DNA of 37,675 nt from Okeania sp. SIO3I5 (GTDB taxonomy: Bacteria; Cyanobacteriota; Cyanobacteriia; Cyanobacteriales; Microcoleaceae). The position numbers were made by a program, and so were the translations under genes. Where the stretch lies: NCBI RefSeq assembly GCF_010672085.1, contig NZ_JAAHHT010000076.1, forward strand, positions 1-37,675, given 5' to 3'. The notes under the pieces were generated by a model. That model had not been told where the DNA came from, ran no database searches, and saw only the letters and a list, made by a program, of their open reading frames with translations. Every line of letters starts with the position of its first letter. Within the stretch, counting starts at the first letter, position 1. Positions 8,405-16,760 of the stretch are shown here, piece by piece.

Positions 8405-9889
8405 ATGACATCTAAACTAAAGTTTAGGAGCAACAAAACAAAAAACAGACGGTTATTATCAGGAAAATATAGCCGTTTCAATAAACCGACAGAACTAATA
8501 AGTCGGTTATGTCGGACAAAATGGTTTTCCCCTGCTACATTAGCCTGCATACCTCTAGTATGTCTAATTATTGCTTTGTGGGCAGGAGCAGCAACCGCCC
8601 AAGACCAAGAACTAACCCCAGAATATATAAAAGGGGTATTAGATGCGATTTGGATTTTAATAGCTGCAGTCTTCGTAATTTTTATGAATGCTGGTTTCGG
8701 AATGTTAGAAACAGGATTCTGTCGCCAGAAAAACGCAGTTAATATTCTGGCCAAAAATTTAATTGTATTTGCCATAGCTACCCTGACATTTTGGTCTATA
8801 GGATTTTCTACAATGTTTGCTGGAGACCATCCTTTAATTGGTGGGGGTGGTTTCTTCCTCACTGGAGAACCAGGCACTTATGGACTAGACCCCTTTCCCG
8901 CAGGTTTGCCCATACCCGTGTTCTTCCTTTTCCAAGCAGCTTTTGCCGGAACAGCAGCAACCATTGTTTCTGGAGCTGTAGCTGAAAGAATAGAATTTTC
9001 AGCATTTTTGATATTTAGCCTATTACTTACAGGTATTGCATACCCTATTACTGGACATTGGGTCTGGGGAGGCGGTTGGCTTTCCAAAATGGAACCATCT
9101 TTCTATGATTTTGCTGGTTCAACAGTAGTTCACTCCGTTGGTGGTTGGGCAGCATTAGTAGGAGCATACATACTTGGACCACGGATTGGTAAATATGATG
9201 AAAATAACCAACCTAGAGCTATTCCTGGTCATAACATGGGTTTTGCTACCTTAGGCTGTTTAATTCTGTGGCTCGGTTGGTTTGGCTTTAACCCTGGTTC
9301 TCAACTTGCAGCAGATGAAAATGTAGTTTATATTGCCGTAACCACAAACTTAGCAGCAGCAGCAGGAGGAGCTACAGCAACTATTACATCTTGGTTAAAA
9401 GATAAGAAGCCAGACCTTTCCATGATTATTAACGGCATTTTAGCTGGCTTAGTCGGGATTACTGCAGGTTGTGATGGGGTATCTTATTTAGAAGCAGTAA
9501 TTATTGGTGCTGTTGCAGGTATAATTGTTGTTTTCTCAGTTCCCCTCTTTGACAAGTTAAAAGTTGATGACCCTGTAGGTGCAACATCAGTTCACTTAGT
9601 ATGTGGCGCTTGGGGAACTTTAGCCACTGGCATTTTTGTCGAAGATGCTAGTATCTTTACCCAGGCTATAGGTATTATCTCAATTGGATTATTTACAGTT
9701 ATAGTCTCCACTATTTTCTGGCTAGCTTTGAAGGCAACTGTGGGTATTCGTGTCCATCCAGAGCAAGAATATGATGGCTTGGATATTTCTGAACATGGAA
9801 TGGAAGCTTATTATGGCTTTGTGAAAGAACCTGATGCCCTTGCTGGTAGTATTTCTACCGATATGGATACCGAGCTGCAAAAACATTAA
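8405..9889 (+). CDS. amt: Ammonium transporter (Amt family)
   Basis: This is an inner-membrane ammonium channel/transporter of 494 residues with about 11 hydrophobic spans after an N-terminal hydrophobic signal-like segment (about 46-66, ending AATAQ). Family landmarks include [11 protein letters not shown] (95-105), D235 in YDFAGST, H243 in VVHSVGGW and the second pore His H397 in [11 protein letters not shown], which together form the conserved twin-His pore. About 40 basic residues precede the hydrophobic N-terminal segment, longer than typical, but no internal ATG fits better. A putative NtcA box sits upstream and a hairpin terminator follows, suggesting a monocistronic, nitrogen-responsive unit. 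The sub-type (Amt1 or another) cannot be fixed. Confidence 0.96.
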   Translation: MTSKLKFRSNKTKNRRLLSGKYSRFNKPTELISRLCRTKWFSPATLACIPLVCLIIALWAGAATAQDQELTPEYIKGVLDAIWILIAAVFVIFMNAGFGMLETGFCRQKNAVNILAKNLIVFAIATLTFWSIGFSTMFAGDHPLIGGGGFFLTGEPGTYGLDPFPAGLPIPVFFLFQAAFAGTAATIVSGAVAERIEFSAFLIFSLLLTGIAYPITGHWVWGGGWLSKMEPSFYDFAGSTVVHSVGGWAALVGAYILGPRIGKYDENNQPRAIPGHNMGFATLGCLILWLGWFGFNPGSQLAADENVVYIAVTTNLAAAAGGATATITSWLKDKKPDLSMIINGILAGLVGITAGCDGVSYLEAVIIGAVAGIIVVFSVPLFDKLKVDDPVGATSVHLVCGAWGTLATGIFVEDASIFTQAIGIISIGLFTVIVSTIFWLALKATVGIRVHPEQEYDGLDISEHGMEAYYGFVKEPDALAGSISTDMDTELQKH

Positions 9890-9908
9890 CTTTTGCTTGA
9901 ATCAGCTG

Positions 9909-9957
9909 AAAAACATAGACTATCCTAGATAAATATCTACACAATGTCTATGTTTTT
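9909..9957 (+). terminator. Terminator hairpin after amt
   Basis: AAAAACATAGAC (9909-9920) pairs perfectly with GTCTATGTTTTT (9946-9957) and ends in a T-run 20 bases after the amt stop. The stem is AT-rich and the loop about 25 bases. Confidence 0.7.
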
Positions 9958-9984
9958 ACGCGATTAATCTGTGTTATTATATAT

Positions 9985-10177
9985 GTCTGCTAAGACCAGA
10001 GGATTTTAGCAAAAATTCCGGAGTGTTTTGCACTCGACTTTTCATGTATGACGAAAACCCCAGAGGGAATCCTCACTCAAGGCAATTGAGCGGAACATTA
10101 ACCTTCTTTGCCATTAGACTTATGGACAGGTGAGTCGGAAAATCGCTCTTAGTCACCGATGAAGAGCGTGTCTAGGA
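9985..10177 (+). ncRNA. Possible structured leader or small RNA before the SGNH hydrolase gene
   Basis: This stretch has higher GC than its surroundings and several pairing segments. CGCTCTT (10144-10150) pairs with AAGAGCG (10162-10168), and ggtga pairs with tcacc around it. 'gagtgttttgcactc' forms another small hairpin near 10020. It has no open frame. It did not match any RNA family I can recall (6S, SRP, Yfr1, glutamine riboswitch). It could be a 5' leader or an independent RNA; this is a weak call. Confidence 0.3.
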
Positions 10178-11071
10178 TTGTCTAGATTTTTAGAAGGTGC
10201 TACGGTGTTTACTTTATCTAAAAATATTCCAACTTGGGCTTGGTGTTCTTTGGCTGCTAATGGCCTACTGTCATTGACAGTGGCCATATTAGTTGTCACT
10301 GATTATAAATTGCCAGAAGATCCTCAAGCAAGTGCCACAATTGCATCCACTACTACTAACAGTATCAAATCTAATAGACCAAGCCCACTATTTGGGGAAC
10401 CTCGAACAGAACTTCTGGCTATTGGGAGAAACCATAAATGGACTTATGAACAATGGGTGGAACAGTTGCAGCGAGAGGCGATCGCCGCGGCTAATAATCG
10501 TCCAGATCGTTTAACTGTTTTATTAGGAGATTCTTTGAGTCTTTGGTTTCCCTCAAAACTTCTTCCTTGGGATAGAAGTTGGTTAAATCAAGGAATTTCT
10601 GGAGAAACAACGGCTGGTTTATTGAAGAGATTATATTTATTTGATAGTACCAGGCCAGAAACAATTTTTGTGATGATTGGGATTAACGATCTAGTACATG
10701 GGGTCGATGATCGGACGATTCTTGCCAATCAAAGCAGAATTATTCGTCAATTAAGAGGGGTTCATCCTGGGAGTCAAATAGTTGTCCAATCTATTTTACC
10801 CCATAGTGGGGAGTCGGCTACCTGGGAAGGTCGCGATCGCCTCCTAGAATTATCTAATAGTCGCATCAGAAAAATCAATCTTCGTCTGAAGGCTTTAGCT
10901 GATGATGAAGGAGCGTTTTTTTTAAATCTTCACCCACTATTTACAGATGATCGAGGTTTTCTCCGAGCTGAACTTAGTACCGATGGCCTACATTTGAATG
11001 ATAAAGGTTATCAAGTTTGGAGTACAGCAATCAAAATGTATAGCAAAATGAGATTAGAAGAACCCGATTAA
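10178..11071 (+). CDS. SGNH/GDSL-type hydrolase, membrane-anchored
   Basis: A 297-residue protein with one N-terminal hydrophobic helix (about 20-42, AWCSLAANGLLSLTVAILVV), a linker, then an SGNH fold. Block I GDSLS is at 117-121 with nucleophile S119, block II GISG at 139-142, block III GIND at 168-171, and block V TDGLH with the catalytic Asp/His at 268-272. It is probably an esterase or acylhydrolase acting at the periplasmic or membrane face; the substrate is unknown. The start is TTG at 10178: an in-frame TGA at 10160-10162 forbids a longer protein, and starting lower would lose the conserved 'FLEGATVFTL' opening. It stands alone between amt and ispH. Two HIP1 octamers lie within it. Confidence 0.88.
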   Translation: MSRFLEGATVFTLSKNIPTWAWCSLAANGLLSLTVAILVVTDYKLPEDPQASATIASTTTNSIKSNRPSPLFGEPRTELLAIGRNHKWTYEQWVEQLQREAIAAANNRPDRLTVLLGDSLSLWFPSKLLPWDRSWLNQGISGETTAGLLKRLYLFDSTRPETIFVMIGINDLVHGVDDRTILANQSRIIRQLRGVHPGSQIVVQSILPHSGESATWEGRDRLLELSNSRIRKINLRLKALADDEGAFFLNLHPLFTDDRGFLRAELSTDGLHLNDKGYQVWSTAIKMYSKMRLEEPD

Positions 11072-11115
11072 CAGTTATCAGTTATCAGTTATCAGTTATC
11101 AGTTATCAGTTGTCA
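11071..11115. repeat. Heptamer repeat (AGTTATC)
   Basis: About six copies of the 7-bp unit begin at the SGNH hydrolase stop codon. It is the reverse complement of the heptamer before purE. Confidence 0.9.
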
Positions 11116-11213
11116 TAACTTTGAATCCTCCCTCGTTAAATCAGAGATTATACCGGGAGTCCTCTCCCTCCATTTTAGATAGATTGTATTGCCGTACTCT
11201 AATCAAAATAAAA

Positions 11214-11714
11214 TTCTGGAATTTTAGCTGTAGATGAGATGTAGACAAAACACTATATATAGAGATTCAAAACTATAGTACCACACTATATCTAGCTTTT
11301 TTCCGAAAATTGGCTATAGATTTTCCCATTTGTTGGTTCTGGCTAGACTTTTGTAGCTCTAATTATAAAAATAAATAAGTATCTGAAATTTTGGCTATAG
11401 ATGGAATGTAGAAAAAATACTATATATAGAGAGGCAAAACTATAGTACCACACTATATCTAGCTTTTTTCCGAAAATTGGCTATAGATTTTCCCATTTGT
11501 TAGCTCTGGCTAGATCATGTGGCTCTAAATTATAGAAATAAATAAATATCTGGAATTTTAGCTGTAGATGAGATGTAGACAAAACACTATATATAGAGAT
11601 TCAAAACTATAGTACCACACTATATCTAGGGTTTTTTCCCAAAATTGGCTATAGATTTTCCCATTTGTTGGCTCTGGCTAGATTTTTGTGGCCCTAAACA
11701 TAGCAATAAATAAA
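11214..11714. repeat. Three tandem 167-bp non-coding repeats
   Basis: The segment 'ctatagtaccacactata' recurs with a period of exactly 167 bp (anchor at 11271, 11438 and 11605). A short partial fourth unit occurs at about 11715-11735. Units are rich in alternating ctatata and show no conserved open frame. Units 1 and 3 are closer to each other than to unit 2, whose differences include 'gatggaatgtag' and 'gaggcaaaac'. The rest of 11116-11923 shows no gene. Confidence 0.9.
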
Positions 11715-11785
11715 TATCTGAAATTTGAGCTGTAGATGAGATTATCAGTCATAGCGCTAGACAAATATATTAGGACATTCCTCTC

Positions 11786-11839
11786 TTCCCGATTCCCGAT
11801 TCCCGATTCCCGATTCCCGATTCCCGATTCCCGATTCCC
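11786..11839. repeat. Heptamer repeat (GATTCCC) upstream of ispH
   Basis: About seven uninterrupted copies of gattccc end about 85 bases before the ispH start. A length change here could alter ispH promoter spacing. Confidence 0.93.
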
Positions 11840-11923
11840 TTTATTAGAAATAGACCTCTTGAATTTTTCTGTTGAAAAATATTGTAAGATCGAAAAAATT
11901 TCAGCAAAGTTTAATAACAAAAC

Positions 11924-13132
11924 ATGATGGATACAAAAGCTTTTACTAGGGAACTAAAAAAATCTGAGAATTATAACCGCAAAGGATTTGGTCATGGCAA
12001 AGAAGTAGCTACAGTAATGCAGTCTGTTTATCAAAGTAACCTAATCCAAGAAATTAGAGATAATAACTATACCCTAAAAAAAGGCGATGTTACTATTAAA
12101 CTCGCAAAAGCTTTTGGTTTTTGTTGGGGTGTGGAAAGATCAGTAGCAATGGCTTATGAAACTCGTCAACATTTCCCTAATCAACAAATTTGGATTACTT
12201 ACGAACTAATTCATAATCCATCTGTGAATCAGGATATGAGGGATATGCAAATTAAATTTATCCCTGTAATTGATGGTAAAAAAGATTTTTCTGTAGCTGG
12301 AAATAATGATGTAGTAATCTTGCCTGCTTTTGGTGCAAGTGTTCAGGAAATGCAGATTTTAAAGGAGAAAAATTGCCAAATTGTTGATACAACTTGCCCT
12401 TGGGTTTCTAAAGTTTGGAATAGTGTAGAAAAACATAAAAAGAAAAAATTTACTTCTATTATTCATGGAAAATATAGTCATGCAGAAACTATTGCTACTA
12501 GCTCTTTTGCTGATAAATATTTGATAGTTCTTAATATGTCACAGGCAGAATATGTTTGTAATTATATTCTGAATGGTGGCGATCGTGATGAATTTTTAAC
12601 TAAGTTTAAACTGTCTTATTCTGAAGGTTTTGACCCTGATGTAGATTTAGAAGAAGTTGGTATTGCTAATCAAACAACTATGCTGAAAACTGAGACTGAA
12701 GAAATAGGAAAGTTGTTTGAAAAGACAATGATGAAGAAGTATGGACCTGATAAATTAAATGAGCATTATCAAAACTTTAATACTATTTGTGATGCTACTC
12801 AAGAACGGCAAGATGCAATGGCAGGTTTGTTTGATGAAAAGGTAGATTTAATGGTAGTAATAGGAGGTTTTAATTCTTCTAATACGACTCATTTGCAAGA
12901 AATGGCTATAGAAAATGGCATTCCTTCCTATCATATTGATGGTGCTAAAAGAATTTTATCTGGGAATAGAATTGAACATAAACCTTTAGGAAGTGACGTA
13001 AAAATATTGGAGGGTTGGCTGCCGGAAGGTGAGGTAGTTGTGGGTGTGACTTCTGGTGCTTCAACTCCAGATAAAGCTGTTGAAGATATTATTAATAAAA
13101 TTTTGGAAATGAAGTTGGTTGTTGTGAATTAA
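11924..13132 (+). CDS. ispH: 4-hydroxy-3-methylbut-2-enyl diphosphate reductase (IspH)
   Basis: IspH is the last enzyme of the MEP pathway, making IPP and DMAPP from HMBPP with a [4Fe-4S] cluster in the cytoplasm. The 402 residues match the longer cyanobacterial/plastid form, which has an N-terminal extension of about 55 residues. The three cluster cysteines are C67 ([12 protein letters not shown]), C158 (DTTCPWV) and C289 ([11 protein letters not shown]). Two ATGs are adjacent (11924 and 11927); the second, giving [10 protein letters not shown], looks more typical. The gene is complete, and a 132-bp copy of its 3' end lies 1.5 kb downstream (14607-14738). A GATTCCC heptamer array and 167-bp repeats occupy its upstream region. 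Confidence 0.97.
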   Translation: MMDTKAFTRELKKSENYNRKGFGHGKEVATVMQSVYQSNLIQEIRDNNYTLKKGDVTIKLAKAFGFCWGVERSVAMAYETRQHFPNQQIWITYELIHNPSVNQDMRDMQIKFIPVIDGKKDFSVAGNNDVVILPAFGASVQEMQILKEKNCQIVDTTCPWVSKVWNSVEKHKKKKFTSIIHGKYSHAETIATSSFADKYLIVLNMSQAEYVCNYILNGGDRDEFLTKFKLSYSEGFDPDVDLEEVGIANQTTMLKTETEEIGKLFEKTMMKKYGPDKLNEHYQNFNTICDATQERQDAMAGLFDEKVDLMVVIGGFNSSNTTHLQEMAIENGIPSYHIDGAKRILSGNRIEHKPLGSDVKILEGWLPEGEVVVGVTSGASTPDKAVEDIINKILEMKLVVVN

Positions 13133-13133
13133 T

Positions 13134-13208
13134 ATGATTGTTCAGATATCAGAAATAAATGAAACTTTAAGAGCTTATATCGAATCCGGTAGTATCGGAG
13201 TCATATAA
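13134..13208 (+). other. 24-codon open frame after ispH, probably not a gene
   Basis: ATG at 13134, two bases after the ispH stop, gives MIVQISEINETLRAYIESGS and four more residues. It runs into the inverted repeat of the following foldback element, so it is at most a remnant. Confidence 0.2.
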
Positions 13209-13303
13209 TTCTATAGTTAGTAGGGGCGAACGGCCGTTCGCCCCAACAATATTGATTATTTTTCCCTAATCCTAAATTATACCAATGCTACCGGATTTGA
13301 TCT
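13185..13303. mobile_element. Nested foldback element with a perfect 22-bp palindrome
   Basis: The outer imperfect inverted repeats ('atcgaatccggtagtatcgg' near 13188 and 'accaatgctaccggatttga' near 13280) flank a perfect palindrome made of GGGGCGAACGG followed by its complement at about 13222-13243. A related but not identical hairpin occurs at 27022-27050. It is MITE-like with no coding capacity. Confidence 0.6.
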
Positions 13304-13401
13304 TACCCCATGCTTGATCTATTTAAGAAGAGGAGTGTTTTCCGAGACAGTCCCTAAACACCAACCTCCATTGTAATGTTCAATCTCAAAAATTTAAAAT
13401 A

Positions 13402-13468
13402 CAGCAAAGATATCAAATAACTTCTATATTTCTTTGCATATATTTTGGTTAATGATTAATCTTTGCTG
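13402..13468 (-). terminator. Possible terminator hairpin for the gene ending at 13488
   Basis: CAGCAAAGAT (13402-13411) and ATCTTTGCTG (13459-13468) are exact complements just beyond the minus-strand stop. The roughly 47-base loop is long, so this is a weak call. Confidence 0.35.
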
Positions 13469-13487
13469 CTTTTTAATCCTGTTACTT

Positions 13488-14066
13488 CTACCCCATACCA
13501 TCTGCCCACTGGTTATTAGGAGCGTTAATTGGAATTAATGTATTTTGGGCAAGATTCTGTACCTCTACAGAAAAAACGACATTATTATCCAATAGCACAT
13601 CATTGCCGTTCTGATCATTGCCATAGGAAGGAGGATTTAATCCCGCATTATTTTCTCTTTTCCTAACTGGTGCATTAGGCATGGTATCGTAAATCATTCC
13701 ATTTATAGTAACATACATATGCTCAGGTAACATTTGTCCCTCCTCAAAGTGTCCCCAGAGTCTTATCCCACTACCATTCTCTGGAGCAAGACCAAATTCC
13801 TGACAAAGTAAGTTCAAGATAGCCATGTTCATCCCTGGGCCTGGTATCATATTTAATACATTTATAATGTCTTGGTTTGTTACAACATTTAGCCCTTGTG
13901 GCACATTATTATTATTATTATTTACATTAATGTTTAGTAACAAATGCCCTAGAGTTTGATATCTTTGATGAACAGCATCAGCGTGATTATGATCCCCTGA
14001 TAATGCAAATACATGGCAAGCCATTATCCCGTAATTTTGGTTTCCAGTAAAATGCTTTATTGGCAT
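13488..14066 (-). CDS. Unrecognised 192-residue protein with Cys/His/Asp motifs
   Basis: I do not recognise a family with certainty. The ATG at 14066 (MPIKHFTGNQ) is preceded 7 bases upstream by AAGGAG; an in-frame ATG at 14099 would add 11 residues without such a site. Visible segments are NYGIMACHVFALSGDHNHAD near the start, a poly-Asn stretch (NVNNNNNNVP) encoded by AAT repeats, and EHMYVTINGMIYDTMPNAPV in the middle. One Cys near the N-terminus plus later His and Asp in strand-like contexts could be a papain-like hydrolase arrangement, but that is only inference. It has no signal peptide and no membrane helix. It stands alone; neighbours are repeat elements and Rpn fragments, so it may be acquired DNA. 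Confidence 0.65.
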   Translation of the reverse strand: MPIKHFTGNQNYGIMACHVFALSGDHNHADAVHQRYQTLGHLLLNINVNNNNNNVPQGLNVVTNQDIINVLNMIPGPGMNMAILNLLCQEFGLAPENGSGIRLWGHFEEGQMLPEHMYVTINGMIYDTMPNAPVRKRENNAGLNPPSYGNDQNGNDVLLDNNVVFSVEVQNLAQNTLIPINAPNNQWADGMG

Positions 14067-14170
14067 TGTATCTCTCCTTGAATTTTTGTTTGCTTCCATT
14101 AATTAGACGTTTAGAGAAGTAAATTTCTGAATTATTTTTTTTCCCAAAATTCAGAGAAACTTTAACTAGA

Positions 14171-14214
14171 GCTTGCTGATTAAATCTTAAAGTCTTTACA
14201 GATAAAGGTTTTAG
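14171..14214. repeat. Dispersed repeat, copy 1
   Basis: A 'gcttgctgattaaatct...ttaca-gataaaggttt' block that recurs, diverged, at 16393-16434 and 23606-23650. It may be an end of a lost insertion element. Confidence 0.55.
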
Positions 14215-14291
14215 CATTGTTAGGTACCAAAAAATTTGAACTGTTAGAAGATATCTGTAAAATAAATCTAAAAAAATGTCTCAAATATCTA

Positions 14292-14548
14292 CTATGAGGA
14301 ACAAAAGATGCATTATATTACCAGTATTGAACAGATTGGTTTAGATAAAGGGGAACAGATTGGTGTAGTAAAATCTGCAAAGGAATCAATCATCACAGTG
14401 TTAGAAACTAGGGCAAGAAAATGTACCTACAAATATTGTCGGTGCTGTTAATCAAATTGATAATATTCAGTCGCTCAAACAGTTAACTAAAACTGCTGTT
14501 TTAATTGATTCTTTGGAAATTTTTGCCGATATTTTACCTCAGAGATAG
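14292..14548 (+). pseudogene. C-terminal fragment of an Rpn-family nuclease gene (copy A)
   Basis: It matches the last roughly 80 codons of the intact gene at 14908-15873, from 'YEEE...MPYITSIEQIGLEKGEQIG' to 'ILPQR'. A frameshift lies in the 'gaaactagggcaagaaaatg' segment, where the intact gene reads 'gaaactaggtttgaaaatg'. The same frameshift is found in copy B (16072-16324), so one broken copy gave rise to the other. Confidence 0.85.
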
Positions 14549-14606
14549 ATAATCTTAATTGTGGAGTTTATGAGCAACTAATAAATTACAACTTTTTCAA
14601 GAGGTT

Positions 14607-14738
14607 AAAATATCCGAGGGTTGGTTGCCGGAAGGTGAGGTATTTGTAGGTGTGACTTCTGGCGCTTCAACTCCTGATAAAGCTGTTGAAGATATTATTA
14701 ACAAAATTTTGGAAATGAAGTTAGTTGTTATGAATTAA
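14607..14738 (+). pseudogene. Duplicated 3' end of ispH
   Basis: The 132 bases match ispH 13001-13132 with a handful of substitutions, including the native stop (VVMN-stop in place of VVVN-stop). It begins abruptly after an Rpn tail, with no start codon or leader, so it is a stray gene end. Confidence 0.92.
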
Positions 14739-14832
14739 ATATTAGTCTGTTTGGATTGAGAAAATTTAGGGAAGGCGTTTGCTACTGGCAAAATTTGAAT
14801 TGCCTTCTCCTTGTTTAAAAAAAGTTTTGTCA

Positions 14833-14900
14833 TCCTCTTATCTCAGAAATAGATAATCTTAATTGAAAAGTTGATGAGCAGCTTAAAACTACAACTTTGA
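14833..14900 (+). repeat. Leftover 3' flank of another Rpn-family copy
   Basis: 'ctcagaaatagataatctta' and the following flank match the end and downstream region of the Rpn gene and of copies A and B, showing that a fourth copy once ended here, just before the intact gene. Confidence 0.7.
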
Positions 14901-14907
14901 TTTTGAT

Positions 14908-15873
14908 ATGGAGCAACAAACTCAAGGAGAATATGATAGCCCTTGGAAAGAAGCATTAGATGTTTACTTTCCAGAATTTATGGCTTTCTTTTTTCCTGAT
15001 GCTTACGAAGAGATTGATTGGGAAAAAGGTTATGAAACTTTGGATAAAGAATTTCAACAAATTGTTCAAGATGCTAATTTAGGGAAACGTTTAGTCGATA
15101 AGTTAGTTAAAGTATGGCTAAAAAGTAACCAAGAAACTGTAATTTTAATCCATACAGAAATACAAGGGCAATATGAAAGTGATTTTTCCGAAAGAATGTA
15201 TGTTTATCATTATCGCATCTATGATAAATATCGGTTGAAAAATACAGAAGTCGTAAGTTTAGCAGTATTGGGAGATGAAAAGAAAAAATGGCGACCTAGA
15301 AAATATAGTTATAGTCGTTGGGGTTGTCAATTAAAATTGAAATTTCCTATAGTTAAATTATTAGACTATGAGAAAAATTGGGAATTATTAGCCGAAAATA
15401 ATAATCCCTTTGCTGTGGTTATTATGGCTTACTTGAAAAGCAAGGAAACTCGGAAAGCTCCTCTCATTAGATTGGAAACTAAGTTAACTTTGGTGCGGTT
15501 ACTATATGAGAGGGGTTATAGTAGAGAAATGGTGATTCAGTTGTTCAGATTAATAGACTGGATGATGATATTGCCAGAAGAATTGAAAAGACAATTTCAA
15601 ACAGAAGTATATAATTATGAGGAGGAAAAAAAGATGCCTTATATTACAAGTATTGAACAGATTGGTTTAGAGAAAGGGGAACAGATTGGTATAGTAAAAT
15701 CTGCCAAGGAATCAATCATAACAGTGTTAGAAACTAGGTTTGAAAATGTACCTGTAAATATTGTGGATGCTGTTAATCAAATTGATAATATTCAGTCACT
15801 CAAACAGTTAACTAAAACTGCTGTTTTAATTGATTCTTTGGAAAGTTTTGTCGATATTTTACCTCAGAGATAG
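14908..15873 (+). CDS. Rpn-family recombination-promoting nuclease / putative transposase-like protein
   Basis: A 321-residue protein of the PD-(D/E)XK Rpn/YhgA-like group common in cyanobacteria. The N-terminal 'SPWKEALDVYFPEFMAFFFP' and 'GYETLDKEFQQI', then 'RLVDKLVKV' (D64) and 'VILIHTEIQGQ' (E84, Q86) fit the catalytic core, followed by 'FSERMYVYHYRIYDKY'. The C-terminal third is helical and charged. Known family members cleave DNA non-specifically and stimulate recombination; that role here is inferred. The gene is complete and sits among fragments of its own copies (14292-14548, 14833-14900 and 16072-16324), so it has been tandemly amplified and then lost. ATG 14908 lacks a strong ribosome-binding site. 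Confidence 0.85.
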   Translation: MEQQTQGEYDSPWKEALDVYFPEFMAFFFPDAYEEIDWEKGYETLDKEFQQIVQDANLGKRLVDKLVKVWLKSNQETVILIHTEIQGQYESDFSERMYVYHYRIYDKYRLKNTEVVSLAVLGDEKKKWRPRKYSYSRWGCQLKLKFPIVKLLDYEKNWELLAENNNPFAVVIMAYLKSKETRKAPLIRLETKLTLVRLLYERGYSREMVIQLFRLIDWMMILPEELKRQFQTEVYNYEEEKKMPYITSIEQIGLEKGEQIGIVKSAKESIITVLETRFENVPVNIVDAVNQIDNIQSLKQLTKTAVLIDSLESFVDILPQR

Positions 15874-16071
15874 ATAATCTAATCTTAATTGCGGAGTTGA
15901 TTATCGACTAAAAGTTGCAACTTTTATAAAAGACAATTTCAAACAAAAGTATATATAGCAATGTGCGCTGGCTTATGTATAAATTACATGAGGTGTCCAA
16001 TAGCTAAAAGTCTTATATTATCGGTTTTTTATTCCCCCTATTGCCTATTGCCTGTTGCCGGAGCACAGCGC

Positions 16072-16324
16072 TATAATTATGAGGAGGAACAAAAGATGCC
16101 TTATATTACCAGTATAGAGGAGATTGGTATAGAGAAAGGGGAACTCAAATCTACAAGAGAATCAATCATAACAGTGTTAGAAACTAGGGCAAGAAAATGT
16201 ACCTACAAATATTGTTGATGCTGTTAATCAAATTGATAATATTGAGTCACTCAAACAGTTACATAAAACTGCTGTTTTAATTAATTCTTTGGAAAGTTTT
16301 GTTGCCCTCTTACCTCAGAAATAG
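16072..16324 (+). pseudogene. C-terminal fragment of an Rpn-family nuclease gene (copy B)
   Basis: It matches the last roughly 80 codons of the 14908-15873 gene (MPYITSIEEIGIEKGE onward). It shares the 'actagggcaagaaaatg' frameshift with copy A and has a further shortening, 'GELKSTRES' in place of 'GEQIGIVKSAKES'. It ends at 'LPQK-stop' with the same downstream flank. Confidence 0.85.
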
Positions 16325-16392
16325 ATAATCTTAATTGCGGAGTTGGCAATCGACTAAGAAATTGAAACTTTGTTCAAACAGAAGTATATAGC

Positions 16393-16434
16393 GCTGGCTG
16401 ATTAATTCTGAAAGTATTGACAGGTAAAGGTTAG
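16393..16434. repeat. Dispersed repeat, copy 2
   Basis: 'ggctgattaattctgaaag' and 'ttgacaggtaaaggtt' match the blocks at 14171 and 23606. The rest of 16325-16760 shows no gene. Confidence 0.5.
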
Positions 16435-16760
16435 AGGGTTTAAAACTCTTAAAAAGTGCCAGCTTTTCGGTGGATAGAGCTGCAAAAAGCAAATATTTTG
16501 GGCAGACAAGGACAGAAAAATCAGGGGATAATTTTTCCGACTACCTCCTCTATAAATTCCCATTTCTCCTGACTCCTGAATCCTGATTCCTACCCTCACG
16601 AAGAAAGTTTTTCAGCCAACTCTAAATTAGCTAGCATCATTCTCTATTGACTACTTGCCCTTTACACTACATTTTGAAGTGGGAAATGTAGGTTTCAGTG
16701 CAGCGCTCTATTAGCCATTAAGTTTAAATAGGTTGATAGTAAATTGTGCACCCATGCTGA

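Noticed and set aside
8380-9087. Frames overlapping amt on both strands
   Set aside because: They overlap the intact Amt coding region in other frames and have no family features.
9985-10177. tRNA, SRP RNA, 6S RNA or glutamine riboswitch
   Set aside because: No cloverleaf or conserved core of these families could be found; it is left as an unclassified structured stretch.
11678-11927. Short frames over the GATTCCC repeat
   Set aside because: They translate the heptamer repeat (SRFPIPD / NRESGIG) and are not genes.
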